A DNA stretch of 64,000 bases from assembly GCF_047496725.1 (NCBI RefSeq), contig NC_132979.1, positions 11,697,001 to 11,761,000 on the forward strand, read 5' to 3'. The translations under genes were made by a program, and so were the position numbers. Of this stretch, positions 32,452-43,009 are shown piece by piece. Every line of letters begins with the position of its first letter. The stretch's first letter is position 1. The DNA comes from Anoplolepis gracilipes. Taxonomy: Eukaryota > Arthropoda > Insecta > Hymenoptera > Formicidae. The notes beneath the pieces were generated by a model. That model was given only the letters and a program-made list of their open reading frames with translations. It had not been told where the DNA came from and did not search any database.

Positions 32452-32712
32452 TTTCATTTCGATGAAGACCAATGGGAAATAATTAGAGTCGATGGATCAC
32501 GAAAATTAAAGTGTTCTGTTATTCCATCTCAACAATTTCCAATCGAAAATGCTACAAGTACTGTATCTTACATCGGTGCTAATCATGAGCATAATTATAT
32601 TTACTCGTCAAGTCCTCAAGCAGAAAATATACAAGCAGAGTCAACAGCTACACATAGCAAACAAGAATCTTTCGATGTTGTCAAACCGTCAGCAAATAGT
32701 ACATTATGTGAG
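32452..32712 (+). CDS. THAP-like exon, copy 2
   Basis: 261 nt between a CTTAG acceptor and a GTACGC donor, open throughout. Begins in the last part of a THAP-type domain and continues with a serine/asparagine-rich linker (SSSPQAENIQAESTATHSKQ). THAP domains bind transposon or promoter DNA. It is probably the linker exon of a THAP-DDE transposase whose catalytic part now lies inverted next door. Confidence 0.5.
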
Positions 32713-33500
32713 GTACGCATGATTCTTTTCCGCTCCTTCCATTCTAATAAATGGATAGTATCTATTAATTATAGCGTCACAAATGCGGAGAATATCGTTC
32801 AAGTTAGGGATGTGTGACGTTTTATTGAGCTGAGAGAAAAACTTAAAAATACTTTTCATGTGGCCGTTTCGAGCTTCTACAATCCATCTTGTTTTTGTAA
32901 CTATACGGGCCTCAATTGCTTCCCCTGCTGAGAATTGATTCTGCCCTGGTTTTAAGAGTGGTGGCATTATCACATTGATTCCTATCCTCTGTAGCATTGG
33001 AACAGCATCTCGATATTTTCAACTGTGAAAATGTCTCCTTTTTCGAATCAAGCTTGCACTCAATCTACGTTTCTGTTGAATTCGTTCAATAATATACGAG
33101 CTTCATTATTAGTTGCATTCGAGAAGTATGGTCCTTGAATGTTTAAAATATAACTATCAGATGCTACGAGCATAGATAGTTTAAGTAAATTTATGTTAAG
33201 TAATTTTTGACTTATGTTGACAGTAGGATTGACGTAAGGCTTTAAAGCAAGAACTTTTTTCAATTTCCAAGTACGTACAATTATTATAAACAATAACTCT
33301 CCTATTTTGTGGATCATGGTTATAGAGTCTATTTGAAAAATCGGGAACGTGTCTATCTATACTAAACTGTTGTCTTATTATCGCTTGAAACCTAATATTC
33401 TCAACGACAAACCTTGTCATTAATGATTCCTTAACTGTGGATATTGCTAGTAGCTTGTCTGAAACTGTATTGAAACATAAGACATAAAAAGTCATCGCAT
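32704..33500 (-). pseudogene. DDE transposase (DDE_Tnp_4-like), broken
   Basis: Read on the minus strand in three frames: FVVENIRFQAIIRQQF and VIVYNNCTYLEIEK (first acidic position replaced by Asn), SYILNIQGPYFSNATNNEA, GDIFTV (second Asp), then LQRIGINVIMPPLLKPGQNQ and VTKTRWIVEARNGHMKSIFK with the third acidic residue. This pattern belongs to PIF/ISL2EU-type DDE nucleases, often fused to THAP domains. Frameshifts near 33250 and 33010 and a replaced catalytic residue make it inactive. Confidence 0.7.
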
Positions 33501-33509
33501 AGACCTTGT

Positions 33510-34310
33510 CTGAACTTGTGACAAAGTCACCAGGGGCCGAACAACCGCCCCTGCAAAACAATCGGCGCCTTTCGGCGCCACTAAACGGTACAACGTTGGG
33601 GCTCCCGGTCTCCCCACTCGATCGCCTCCCTATTCTGCTCAGAACCGAGAGTGGGAGGCTGGCCAACGGGTATATAAGCCGGCTCGGCCAGAGAGCCGGC
33701 ACCTAGTCCTGTCCTGATCCTTCCTCGAGAGAGTTCTCTTGAGGCTCCAGACACCAGCGACTATCCTCTACCACGATCCTCCGGACAACAAGCGTTCTCG
33801 TTGAACCGACCGGACGTCTCTGGCCTCCGGCACCTTGTCCGACCATCCTCCGGACAACGAGTGTTCTCGTTGAACCGACCGGGCGTCCCCGGCCTCCGGC
33901 ACCTAGTCCGACCAGCCTCCGGACAACGAGCGTTCTCGTTGAACCGACCGGGCATCCCCGGCCTCTGGCCCCGTGCACGAGATTGAAACCGTCCGTTTCC
34001 AGACGCCAACACGCAACCCGCCCGTCTCCGGGCGAATAACGTTGACATCTGTCCGTTTCCGGACGACACCCACCGATCCGCCCGTCTTCGGGCGACCAGA
34101 GAGAGAGAGAGAGAGAGAGCCGTCCGCCGCTAAAACGCCGCCGACCGAATCGCCGAGCCGTCCGACTCCAGGACGCCACCACCGAGCCAGCGTCATCAGG
34201 GCTAACACCGACGGCCCAACTGGTATATACCGCCCCTTGTACATATTTCCTTTGCCACTGCAAATACCGCATCCACGAATGAATGTACGATAATAATAAA
34301 CTCGACTAAG
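33510..34310 (+). promoter_or_regulatory. LTR-like promoter region with TATA box and 69-bp repeats
   Basis: GC-rich block beginning near TGTGACAAAGTCACCAGGGG, with a core promoter GTATATAAG near 33670, followed by a 69-bp tandem repeat and ending near AATAAA at 34295. Promoter-then-polyadenylation order is that of an LTR. I could not find matching TG...CA ends or a target duplication, so its limits are approximate. Confidence 0.5.
33781..33966. repeat. 69-bp tandem repeat, about 2.7 copies
   Basis: The unit, containing GTTCTCGTTGAACCGACCGG and GGCCTCCGGCACC, is repeated with few changes at 33781, 33850 and 33919. The reading frames across it are by-products. Confidence 0.85.
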
Positions 34311-34361
34311 CACGACTTACGAAAAGAGGAGTCTATCACCCGCCGTGCCTGTCCTTCATCC

Positions 34362-34724
34362 ATGGAAAAAATAGCCCTCTCCACGTGGATGAAATTCTGG
34401 AGCAAATTTCTCATATTCGGAAATATTAGTGCTGGACTACTTGGAATTTATTTAATTACGCGGGCTTTCAAGTTGATATTAGACACAATTGTACATGGAT
34501 ATGCTCTACATATCGTGTATGGATAGTCAATATATTTACTCGGAGCTATCTGGGATTCTCTTACTCATTTACTATTACATTTGGGAACACGAAAACGCTC
34601 TCAAGGCCCGCAACCCAGCGCAACTTCGGAAAACCGTAATCCAGACAATATTGAATTAAAACCAATATATCCTCCTATATCCGCAGAAGGAAATCCCTCT
34701 TACTCACTTCAACTAAAAGATTAG
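34362..34724 (+). pseudogene. Viral-type glycoprotein C-terminus (transmembrane and tail), one stop
   Basis: A single frame of 121 codons broken by one TAG at about 34524. It contains a membrane segment (FGNISAGLLGIYLITRA) followed by amphipathic and cytoplasmic parts. The arrangement resembles the end of chuvirus-like glycoproteins that have been captured by Pao/BEL retroelements in insects. Everything upstream (ectodomain, fusion region) is missing. It lies between an LTR-like region and a Tudor-like ORF and upstream of a 3' LTR. The chuvirus link is from recall of the family and is not proven here. Confidence 0.5.
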
Positions 34725-34838
34725 ATATTATTCCCGTTTAATCCTTCCTCCATCCCCCCCTAAAAGGAAGAGAGAGAAGAAACTTTCCTTTACCTTTTTA
34801 AACATAACCAACATTCACTCTTTTTAGAAACATTTGCC

Positions 34839-35499
34839 ATGGAAATTGAATCAATCAATATCAATGACCTAACCCGTGGAAATCTGGAAGTACGAATCAG
34901 TCATGTAGAGTCTCCCTCTCTCTTTTGGATACAAATTAAAAACGAAGAAGGAACCTTAATCGAACTCCTAGAAGAGCTAAATTTCCGGATGAACAGGCGA
35001 CATAAGTACTTCCATTGTTTTCCTGACGATATAAAGGAAAACGAACCTGTCGCTGTTAAGGAAAAAAACAGCTGACAACAAGGACTTGTCATAGAAATAA
35101 ACAGGAGCACATTTATGGTTTATAAAGGTATTTATAAAGGTCGCTCTAAGGGATTGGGGCCACATCATCTGGAAACACATGGGCCACATCTACATTCTCG
35201 AAGACCGATTCCGGCAGTTGTCATGGCAGAGTATCAAATGCGGTCTGACACACACCAGCCCTTCACCAACAACCTCAAAATGGCCTGACAAAACGAGGGA
35301 GTTATGCAAAATCTTAGCACAACACCGAGACGGACAGATAAAAATAATTCATCCTCTCGGCGAAAAAGGAGCAATGATAAAACTAGCCATATACAATAAA
35401 GCCGACCATAGGGCCAACAACTTACGGGACGTGCTCGTACAACTGGGATACGCCCAGCTCAGCACTCAGGCCACGGATGTATTCCCCTCTGTAAGATAG
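34839..35499 (+). pseudogene. Tudor-like domain ORF in the retroelement, frameshifted
   Basis: Two open parts in different frames. The first (34839-35075) has the Tudor opening pattern VRISHVESPSLFWIQIKNE; after a TGA at 35073 and a shift near 35150, the second (35179-35499) contains YILEDRFRQLSWQSIKCGL and, further on, LRDVLVQLGYAQLS, the usual end of an extended Tudor domain. Tudor domains bind dimethyl-arginine, for instance on Piwi proteins. Placed after the glycoprotein remnant and before the polypurine tract, it is part of the same element. Function in the element is unknown. Confidence 0.6.
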
Positions 35500-35544
35500 T
35501 TTAAAACAATACCGCTCAACATAGTAAACTACAAAAAAAAAAGA

Positions 35545-35578
<34 letters not shown>

Positions 35579-35712
35579 TATATTCCAAGTGTAAATTCTG
35601 TTTTGACAAAAGATATACGTACACAAAAATATACAAACAAAAATATAGAAATAAAAAAAAGAAAAAAAACATTCTTTCACGCTATTAAATAACGCAAAAA
35701 AATATATATATA

Positions 35713-35766
<54 letters not shown>

Positions 35767-36442
35767 TCCATATAATTAACATATAGAATATATAAGAATA
35801 ACAAAAAGACATACATATATATAAAAATATATAAATATGTAGATATATAAAATTATATAAACAAATATAGAAATATATAAAAGTAAACAAACAAAAAATA
35901 TTAAAAAAAAACATTCTTTTACAATGCCAAAATTTATATAATATACAATTAACATATGGAATACACAAGAATAACAAAAAATACTTGTCTAATATTATAA
36001 AACTAACACATAATTAATACACACATATATACGTATATAATGTAAATTCTATTTTTAACAAGATGTACGTATATATAAAAATATATAAATAAAAATGTAG
36101 AAACATATATTAACGAAAATGTAGGATTAACTTTTACTTTTTATTAAATAATACCAAAATATATATTATATATTTCATACAATTAACATATAGAATACAT
36201 AAGAATAACAAAAAATACTTGTCTAATATTATAAACTAACACATAACAAATAAATACACACATATATGTAGCCATTTAAAGAAAAAAATATATATATGTT
36301 AAAGGAAAGAAAAGGAAGGAGTTTTGGAGGTTGCCTTATCTTTCCTCTTTCTTAATTAAAAACACACATAAAACTAACACATCGTGAAAGTACGGAATCT
36401 ATTTCCCATTGCAAATGTTGTGTCACTCCCCAACATTTGTCT
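35500..36442. repeat. AT-rich degenerate repeats and (TA)n tracts
   Basis: TA tracts at 35553-35578 and 35718-35761. Segments such as GAATAACAAAAAATACTTGT and AACATATAGAATACATAAG recur at about 240-bp spacing (near 35960 and 36200), indicating old tandem duplication within the 3' untranslated region of the retroelement. No gene. Confidence 0.7.
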
Positions 36443-36453
36443 AAGGCCGGGGG
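36443..36453 (+). promoter_or_regulatory. Polypurine-tract-like AAGGCCGGGGG
   Basis: G-rich tract immediately before the TG start of the 3' LTR, in the position of the plus-strand primer. Confidence 0.5.
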
Positions 36454-38244
36454 TGTTACGTCGTCTCGACTGCACGATTCCTTCCTTCCACGGAACTTTA
36501 ACACTAACTGTCTACACTGCGACACTCACTAGGGCATACTGTCTCAACGACTCTCGCGGAGTCGTGGTAACAACTGAAAGCGCGATAACAATTTGTTATC
36601 ATAAAAAACGAAAAGGGCAGTACGACTCTAATCTATTAAAAAATTATAATAATACACTTAATATAAAAGTCCAAGTTCTCTCACAAAATCATGAGCGCGC
36701 GATAACAACTTATTATCATAAAAGACGGAAAAGAGCAGTACGACTCTAATCTATTGGAAATGATAACAATGCACTTAATACCTAAGTCTAAGTCCTCTCA
36801 CAAAATCATGAAACACATCCTTTTCCATATGATTTCCAAATGCACCGGAAGCAAAAAAACAGGAAACAGGTTCCTGACAACGTTAGAAGAGTTTCTAACC
36901 GATAGAACTATCAGCAGAGAACATAGAAAATAATATGACTCAGAACCACATGAGCGATAATCTTGCTCCAAAAACCATATAAAAGAGAGATTTTGGAAGA
37001 AAAGAACACAAGCTCTTTCACTAGTCTACTTTAACCCGTCATTTTGTGAAGTGAACGACAAAAGTTTATCAGTGAACCGCCAGGATCGACGAATCCACGG
37101 CAACACTCCGACGGCAATTGGACCACGGAGGATTTTCCAAGCTCGCAAACGAAACCAACGCCAGTTCTCTTAAACCCTGATCGTTCAATAGTAAGTCCAC
37201 TTCCGTATTATTTACTCTTCCTCTTGTTCCGTTCTGTTTCTTTTTCTCCCCTATCTTTCCCTCATTTACTTATTATTTCATGTATTTAAATTTGCATAGT
37301 GCTCAAACTAATAATTCGCCAGTCGTTACGCCTTAAGGCGCGAAAATACAATACTTAAACCGTTGGAAGCAGTCAGTACTGCCCAGGCGTCGGTTCCCCC
37401 CGACTTATCAAACTATCAAAAAGGACGAATAAATCGGAACCCTTGCGCCCGCGAAACCGCAAAATTCCCCGTCGAAAACCTTCTCCTTCGCAACCTCCAT
37501 CACTCCAACGTTTTCCATCATTAATATCCATATCCTCAGAAGACTTCTGGAATATCATCACGGAAGTATTCGAAGACTTTCACCTTCCGACACACCCTTA
37601 AGGAATCTCCAATGTCTCCTTCGCCTATACACACACTTACACACTTCTTTATTTTCAATTTTCTTTTTCTATTTTAATAAGGTCATTGTAAACTTCCAAT
37701 CAGAATTTAAAATTTAATAGTAGAGTCTCTCTCCCTTCTCTATTCTGATTGACGTCCTCCGCACTAATGTAACACCCGTGATTAAAACACACACACACAC
37801 ACATGCACTCAACCACACGTACTCACACGAATGTAAAATAGAGAATGATTGTAATTTAATAACAAAAACACATATAAACACATGTATATTATATACACAT
37901 ATTTATAACCAAACTCAGCAATAATTTTATGTAATATATTTTTAAAACTATGAATAAATTTATGTAATATTAAACTCAATTCTCTCAGTGACTTCTAACC
38001 CCTCAATCAGTTGAAAGATCGCACTTGGTTCTATCCCGCGTAATAAGGATTAATTTCCTTTACCAAAAAGGACCTTTCGACGAATGTCCGAAACAACAAG
38101 TAATAGCGATATTTATTATCGTTGACTTGTTTTTGGACCTGACAATTCGTTCGACTCGAAACCTACATCCTGACTCGCACAGTTTCAAGAGCTGGCTGTT
38201 ACGCCCTTCCTTTTAACTCATCCTTCCTGAGTCTGGACGTAACA
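36454..38244 (+). mobile_element. 3' LTR of the glycoprotein/Tudor retroelement, about 1,791 bp
   Basis: Starts TGTTACGTC and ends GACGTAACA, a perfect 9-bp inverted terminal match. It is preceded by a polypurine-like tract and contains a TATA box and, downstream, AATAAA signals near 37953. An internal 117-bp tandem duplication (36581-36815) lies upstream of the TATA box where enhancers sit. The 5' LTR was not found, so no target duplication can be tested. Confidence 0.65.
36978..36985 (+). promoter_or_regulatory. TATA box TATAAAAG in the 3' LTR
   Basis: Good TATA match about 525 bp into the LTR, downstream of the duplicated 117-bp units; would place the U3/R border near 37010. Confidence 0.55.
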
Positions 38245-38249
38245 CTTTT

Positions 38250-39026
38250 TAAAACGGTTAGTAATCATGCAGTACACATATGTAGACATCATTCAAATAT
38301 GAATTTGCGTAAACAACATATTGTTGATGATACTCATAAAGAGTTCGATTATATTAATGATAGTATCGGTACTAATGATAATTATATTGCTTCTTTAGAA
38401 GAAAAGACTTTGAGTCAGTTATCTAACATATACTAAGTAAAAGCTATTTCACAATTGTATTTAAATTTAATTACAAAATATTTTTTGACAGAACGTACGT
38501 TGCAAACTATAATAGATGGTGTATCATCCATAATTGAACTTTCTCACCAACACTTTATCAATACTTTAACTAATAGTGATTTAGAACATGATATTAAAGA
38601 GAGAATTAGAGATATATTTCAAAATAGTTATGATTTTTTTTCAATCATTTATAGTTCTGTAAATGGTTGTCTTAGAAGTACTTATTCAAGAAATATATAT
38701 TTTAAGAAACATTTTAACGTTGTAATGCCTATACAAATAAATTTAGAATTTAATAACAATCATAAACAATGCTATGATTATTATGTTCCAATTTTAAAAA
38801 CTTTAGAAGTATTATTAATTAATCCCAATATCCGACAAATTTGTTTAAATTCTTATAATTCTTGTAGTGATAATGTGTTATCTGATATACAAAGTGGTAA
38901 TGTAATAAAAAACAATAATTTCCTTAATGCAAATGAAAATACATTACAAATTATATTATATCAAGATGCATTTGAAATATGTAACCCACTAGGTGTCTTA
39001 AAAGAAAAGTTTAAACTCGTTGGTCT
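38250..39026 (+). pseudogene. Degenerate gene, middle exons before the solo LTR
   Basis: From 38455 a long AT-rich reading frame runs to the LTR insertion: TIIDGVSSIIELSHQH, an unusual asparagine-rich stretch, then DAFEICNPLGVLKEKFKLVG at the LTR junction. The region just upstream (38280-38435) is open but ends in a TAA at 38436. I recall this protein type (nearby motifs NPLG, LPAHLRSKI, LRPKHHYICHYP) as a repeated, probably transposon-derived family in fish and insects; it has no agreed function. Confidence 0.55.
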
Positions 39027-39746
39027 TGTTGTGCCTCCAGGAGGGGGGCACAGGATTTTTCGGGATCCGTTCAGAGAAGGCCGGGGATACGGCGGGCAGT
39101 GGCCTCTTTTTATTTTAATATTTTTAATTGCTTACTTTCTTCGTTTTATTATAATAAATAACAGGTTAAAAGAAATCAATGGTTTGGTATTTTGTCACTG
39201 CTCCCAGCGTACGTATTTACACTCGTGTGTATTATCGGTTAAAGGGAGAGAGCGGTATCTCTCGTATACTCTGTCGTGCAGGTAGTCTGATACGCGTCGG
39301 CTTATCTCAGGCGCGCGTATATCTCTTAGTTATTCGTGTATCTCGTTCTATTTAATAACTGTCCGTGACGATTATTCCTCGTTAGGATCTAATCAACGAC
39401 TGCCCGTCGCTTCATCGCGGCGGGTGCTGAGCTTCCCTCCGAACTGCATGGTTTTTCGGAGGGAGTCCCTTAGCAACATGACCAAATATGGTTATGTTGC
39501 TGAATTCGCGTTTTAGTGCAGGCGAGGAAGTTCAAAGTCGAATTTCCTCGCTTGTACTTTTAGCAATTCGGCGACACCTTTCCGGTTTCGTGTTCGCGCT
39601 CGGTCTCGGGCGCGCGTGGCTCGCTGCGTCAGCGGCTCGCGCGATTATCGCTTCGCTCGCGATGTATTCCTGCATCAATATAATTATATGTATATATATA
39701 TATATATATATTCATTAAATCTGTAGCCTTTTCTGGGGCTATAACA
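39027..39746. mobile_element. Solo LTR, 720 bp, inserted in the degenerate gene
   Basis: TG...CA ends (TGTTGTGCC... to ...CTATAACA) flanked by GTCT on both sides (39023-39026, 39747-39750). The reading frame of the disrupted gene resumes exactly after one copy of GTCT, which independently confirms the borders. GC-rich interior. A Gypsy-type 4-bp target duplication. Confidence 0.88.
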
Positions 39747-41288
39747 GTCTATATATGATACTTGGAAATTTACCTGCTCATCTAAGATCTAAAATTGAAC
39801 ATATATAATTTGTTTTTTTATGTTATGAAAAATGTATTATGTTCTTTGCTTGGGAAAAGGTAATGGAACCCTTAATAAATGATTTAAGAAATTTAGAAAA
39901 AAATGGAATAATTGTTTTTGTTGCAAATAAACCAATTAAATTCATTGGTAATAGCTATGTTAGGCGACAATTTAGGAAGCTATTAAATAGGTGGTTTTAC
40001 AGAAAATTTTCATTCCTCAGAATATTTTTGTCGTTTTTGTGACATACCTCAAAGTCATTAACGTATATATGTAAAAATGTAAATAGAAATTCAGACAGTT
40101 ATAATTTATGTGTAAAACAAGCAAAAGAAACTATGAAAATCATAAAATACATAAAGCAAAATTCACCTTTAAATAAACTCAGTTATTTTCATGTATGTGA
40201 TCCAGGGTTAGCGCCCTGTATAACTCATGATCTTTTAGAAGGCGTTATTCTTTATGATCTCATATATTGTATTAAATATTTTGTTAAAGAAGGATAGTTT
40301 AGTTATAAGTTTTTAAATTCTCGATTGCAAAAAATTAAATTTAAAGATGAAAATGAATATAACAGTATTCCATTCATAAAAGATTTGTGCAAAATTGCAG
40401 GTATTGCAAGTCAAATTGGAAGATTATTACTAATACTTCCTTTAGCTATCTTTGATTCAATTAAGAATATTAAAAATGATGCTTGGCTATTAATAATACA
40501 TCTTCGAGAAATCTGTTCTTTAATTTTTGTTTGTGCATTATCCTTTGGCCAGGTTGCACTATTGCAAGAAAAAATCAATGAATACTTATTGCTAAGATCA
40601 GAATATTTTCCAGAAATAAAATTAAGACCAAAACATCATTATATTTGTCATTATCCTTCTCTAATTGTATCGTTGGACCGCTTAAACATTTATGGATTTT
40701 ACGATTTGAAAGCAAGCACAGATATTTCAAAAATATTATTAAACACTCGCAAAATTACAAAAACGTAACAAAAATGTTATCATATAAACATCAACTTTTA
40801 CAAAGTCAACTTCAAGAAAATACATACTGTTCTTTGGTGAGATCAAATAATATAGAAGAATATATTCCGGAAAAATTTAGTAATAATATTTCTTCCGTTA
40901 TAAAAAATTATTTTTATGATAAAAAAGAAAGGATTGTAAATTTTAAATATATATCCTCATAAATTACTTTTAAAGGCATTACATATAAAACAAATATGTG
41001 TATCTGCATAGGAAAAGACCGTTATGATTATTTTATCATTTGCAAAATCAAATATATTTTAATAAATAATTCTTATACAAACGTATATTTTCTGGGTACC
41101 ACAATAAAAGTTGTATATAACTCTGATTTTGGAATATACGAACAGTTTGATGTTAAAAATCAAGAATATAATACTGACAAAATCTTTATATTTCCCTACT
41201 CTGCTCTCCTCGCTCCACATTCTATTCTTGAAACTGAATTAAATTCCATTGCCATTTATATCTTCAAATATGCACCTCTTGATCTATG
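39747..41288 (+). pseudogene. Degenerate gene, exons after the solo LTR
   Basis: Continues with YMILGNLPAHLRSKIEHI at the LTR junction, a frameshift near 39807, then blocks CDPGLAPCITHDLLEGVILY (near 40200), IRLKEI-type LIIHLREICSLIFVCALSFG (near 40495) and LRPKHHYICHYP (near 40625), another frameshift at about 40675, and a later part to 41288 (VVYNSDFGIYEQFDV). Stops and frameshifts (TAG near 40297 among them) show decay. Probably transposon-derived family; role unknown. Confidence 0.6.
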
Positions 41289-41361
41289 AAATTATGTAAG
41301 TAATATTTATTGTTTAGTATTATTTTTTATATTATTTATTTATGTGTTTTCTGTTCTGTAG

Positions 41362-42095
41362 ATGTCTTATTTATTAAAGTTTGGTCGGCCAATAGAAAAC
41401 AAAAAATCTCCTTGGTAATAAACCAATCTGATAACATGTTATCTGAACTTATTACAAAAAGTAACAACAAGCTTGGTATTATTGGCTCTATACTTGTTAT
41501 AGAAAAGGATGGTACAAATGTTGATGATACTGATGTTTTAAAGTTTTGTTCTGGCGAAACTTTTATATTACTACAAAATAGAAGAATGCTGGTCACCTCA
41601 AACTGAAATGGAACATAGTATGACATCCTGCGATACCCTACCAATAGTAATTCCATGTCTTTCTCATCTACAAGTGCACGACAATCGCCAACAACTGTAT
41701 TGGATACTAAAATACAGTCAAATACTGATGATGAAACTTGGACACGTTTTTGTATATCTTGGAATAATTTTAAATCTGCAGTGCTTAAAGAATTACAAGC
41801 AGGAAATCGTAACAAATACGTAATACATACTGTTGTAAATCGTATAATTTCTGACATGAAATCTCTGCAAGAATTTATTCCGTCTAAAGCATTGAAAATT
41901 GTAGCTAAAAAAGTTATTGAAAAATATCCTCAAATATTCAAGGATATAGATGAAGATGGCAAATGTTTCGGAAATGGAAGTCACACATTATTTTTAAAAC
42001 TTCATGATAGAAATTGCTATCTTAATAGACCTCACATGAAAAGATCTTTAAGTCGGAGTTTAGGTATACCATTGAAAAAACAACGAAAAGTTTAT
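41362..42095 (+). pseudogene. CIDE-N-like domain and C-terminal region of the degenerate gene
   Basis: After a TCTGTAG acceptor, residues KVWSANRKQKISLVINQSDN and VIEKDGTNVDDTDVLKFCSG match the CIDE-N pattern (KxW..R..K, DGTxVDD), a ubiquitin-like interaction domain known from the apoptotic nuclease DFF40/CAD and CIDE proteins. A frameshift near 41582 separates it from a C-terminal domain (41700-42080: FIPSKALKIVAKKVIEKYPQ, DIDEDGKCFGNGSHTLFLKL, YLNRPHMKRSLSRSLGIPLK). The last part runs into the left end of P2. Confidence 0.6.
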
Positions 42096-42097
42096 CA

Positions 42098-42230
42098 TGG
42101 TGAGAGAAAGAATAGAGAGGAAGGAGAGCGCGCATGGTGAGAAAAGGACAGCGCTATAGACGTAGGACAAGAAGAGTATGATGTGTAAGGAAAGAAGAGA
42201 GCATGATGGTAAGAAAAGAAGGTGACAGTA
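42098..42230 (+). repeat. P2 left terminal repeat, degraded
   Basis: Purine-rich with GAGAGAAAGAATAGAGAGGA, AGCGCTATAGACGTAGGACA and GAGCATGATGGTAAG units. The same units, inverted, occur at 57100-57370. Short unit repetition within the TIR parallels P1. Confidence 0.65.
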
Positions 42231-42322
42231 AAAGAAATATAAATGTATAAAAATTCCAAATTTATTTAAAATTAAAAAAATATAATTACAGAATATAGAA
42301 AATAATACTTGAACTATAGTTT

Positions 42323-42842
42323 TTAATGTAAATATAGGTTGATTGAACCTTCATGATGATGATTCGACCACCAATTGAATATTTTAAATACATTTTGTAA
42401 AGCGCAATTTCGTACATGTCTATCGCAACGCAGAGTAGCATCTAATTTATCTAAAGCAGGAACGTCATCATAGTCGTTATCCAATGTCTCGATAATAAGA
42501 CCGATTCTCGCATCGTCTTCCAGTAAGTTTGCCAACCATTCTCGTTTTTCATGTCCTTTGACATACACTCGAGAAGATGCATCTTTCAACGTCACAGCCT
42601 CAGTGATTAAACATTTAGCCATGTAGTATGGAACGTTTCCATCTTCCCATTGCAGATTGATGTTTTCCAACCAACCATGCAACCTGAGATCTCTCAGACC
42701 TCGTGAGCAAACGGAATGGTGTAAGACTCGTAAAAATATAATGAGACAGTACAGATCCTTGAGTCAGAATCGCAATTTCTTTCACGATAAATTTTTTATC
42801 GATAATAAATCCTTGAAGATCCATAAACGTTGGCACAACCAT
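42323..42842 (-). pseudogene. Polinton RNase-H/exonuclease-like protein (P2 copy), one frameshift
   Basis: Start ATG at 42842 or the inner Met of MDLQGFIIDKKFIVKEIAIL. A frameshift near 42675 divides it; the second part has INLQWEDGNVPYYMAKCLIT, SSRVYVKGHEKREWL and a C-terminal CDRHVRNCALQNVFKIFNWW. Same layout as the P1 gene at 19896 but with low identity. Last gene of the leftward capsid module. Confidence 0.65.
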
Positions 42843-43009
42843 AATGAAAAGATATTAGCGAAAACTACGACGACGAACGACTGACGTTAATTATCGAGTA
42901 TCGCAAATTTTTATGTTATATGATCCGGTATGCGATTCTCCAATTTCGTTTATAGAAGATTCGAACGTTGGTTGGTTGATAGAAGACGAGCGTTCCTGCT
43001 TGTGTTGAT

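Noticed and set aside
33703..34313. ORFs of 100-189 codons on both strands
   Set aside because: They arise from a 69-bp tandem repeat, whose period is a multiple of 3, in an LTR-like promoter region.
35516..35977. 153-codon minus-strand Tyr/Ile/Phe-rich ORF
   Set aside because: Translation of (TA)n and AT-rich repeats, not a membrane protein.
36454..37774. Shorter LTR ending ATGTAACA
   Set aside because: The inverted match to the start is weaker than that of GACGTAACA at 38244, and neither end shows a target duplication.
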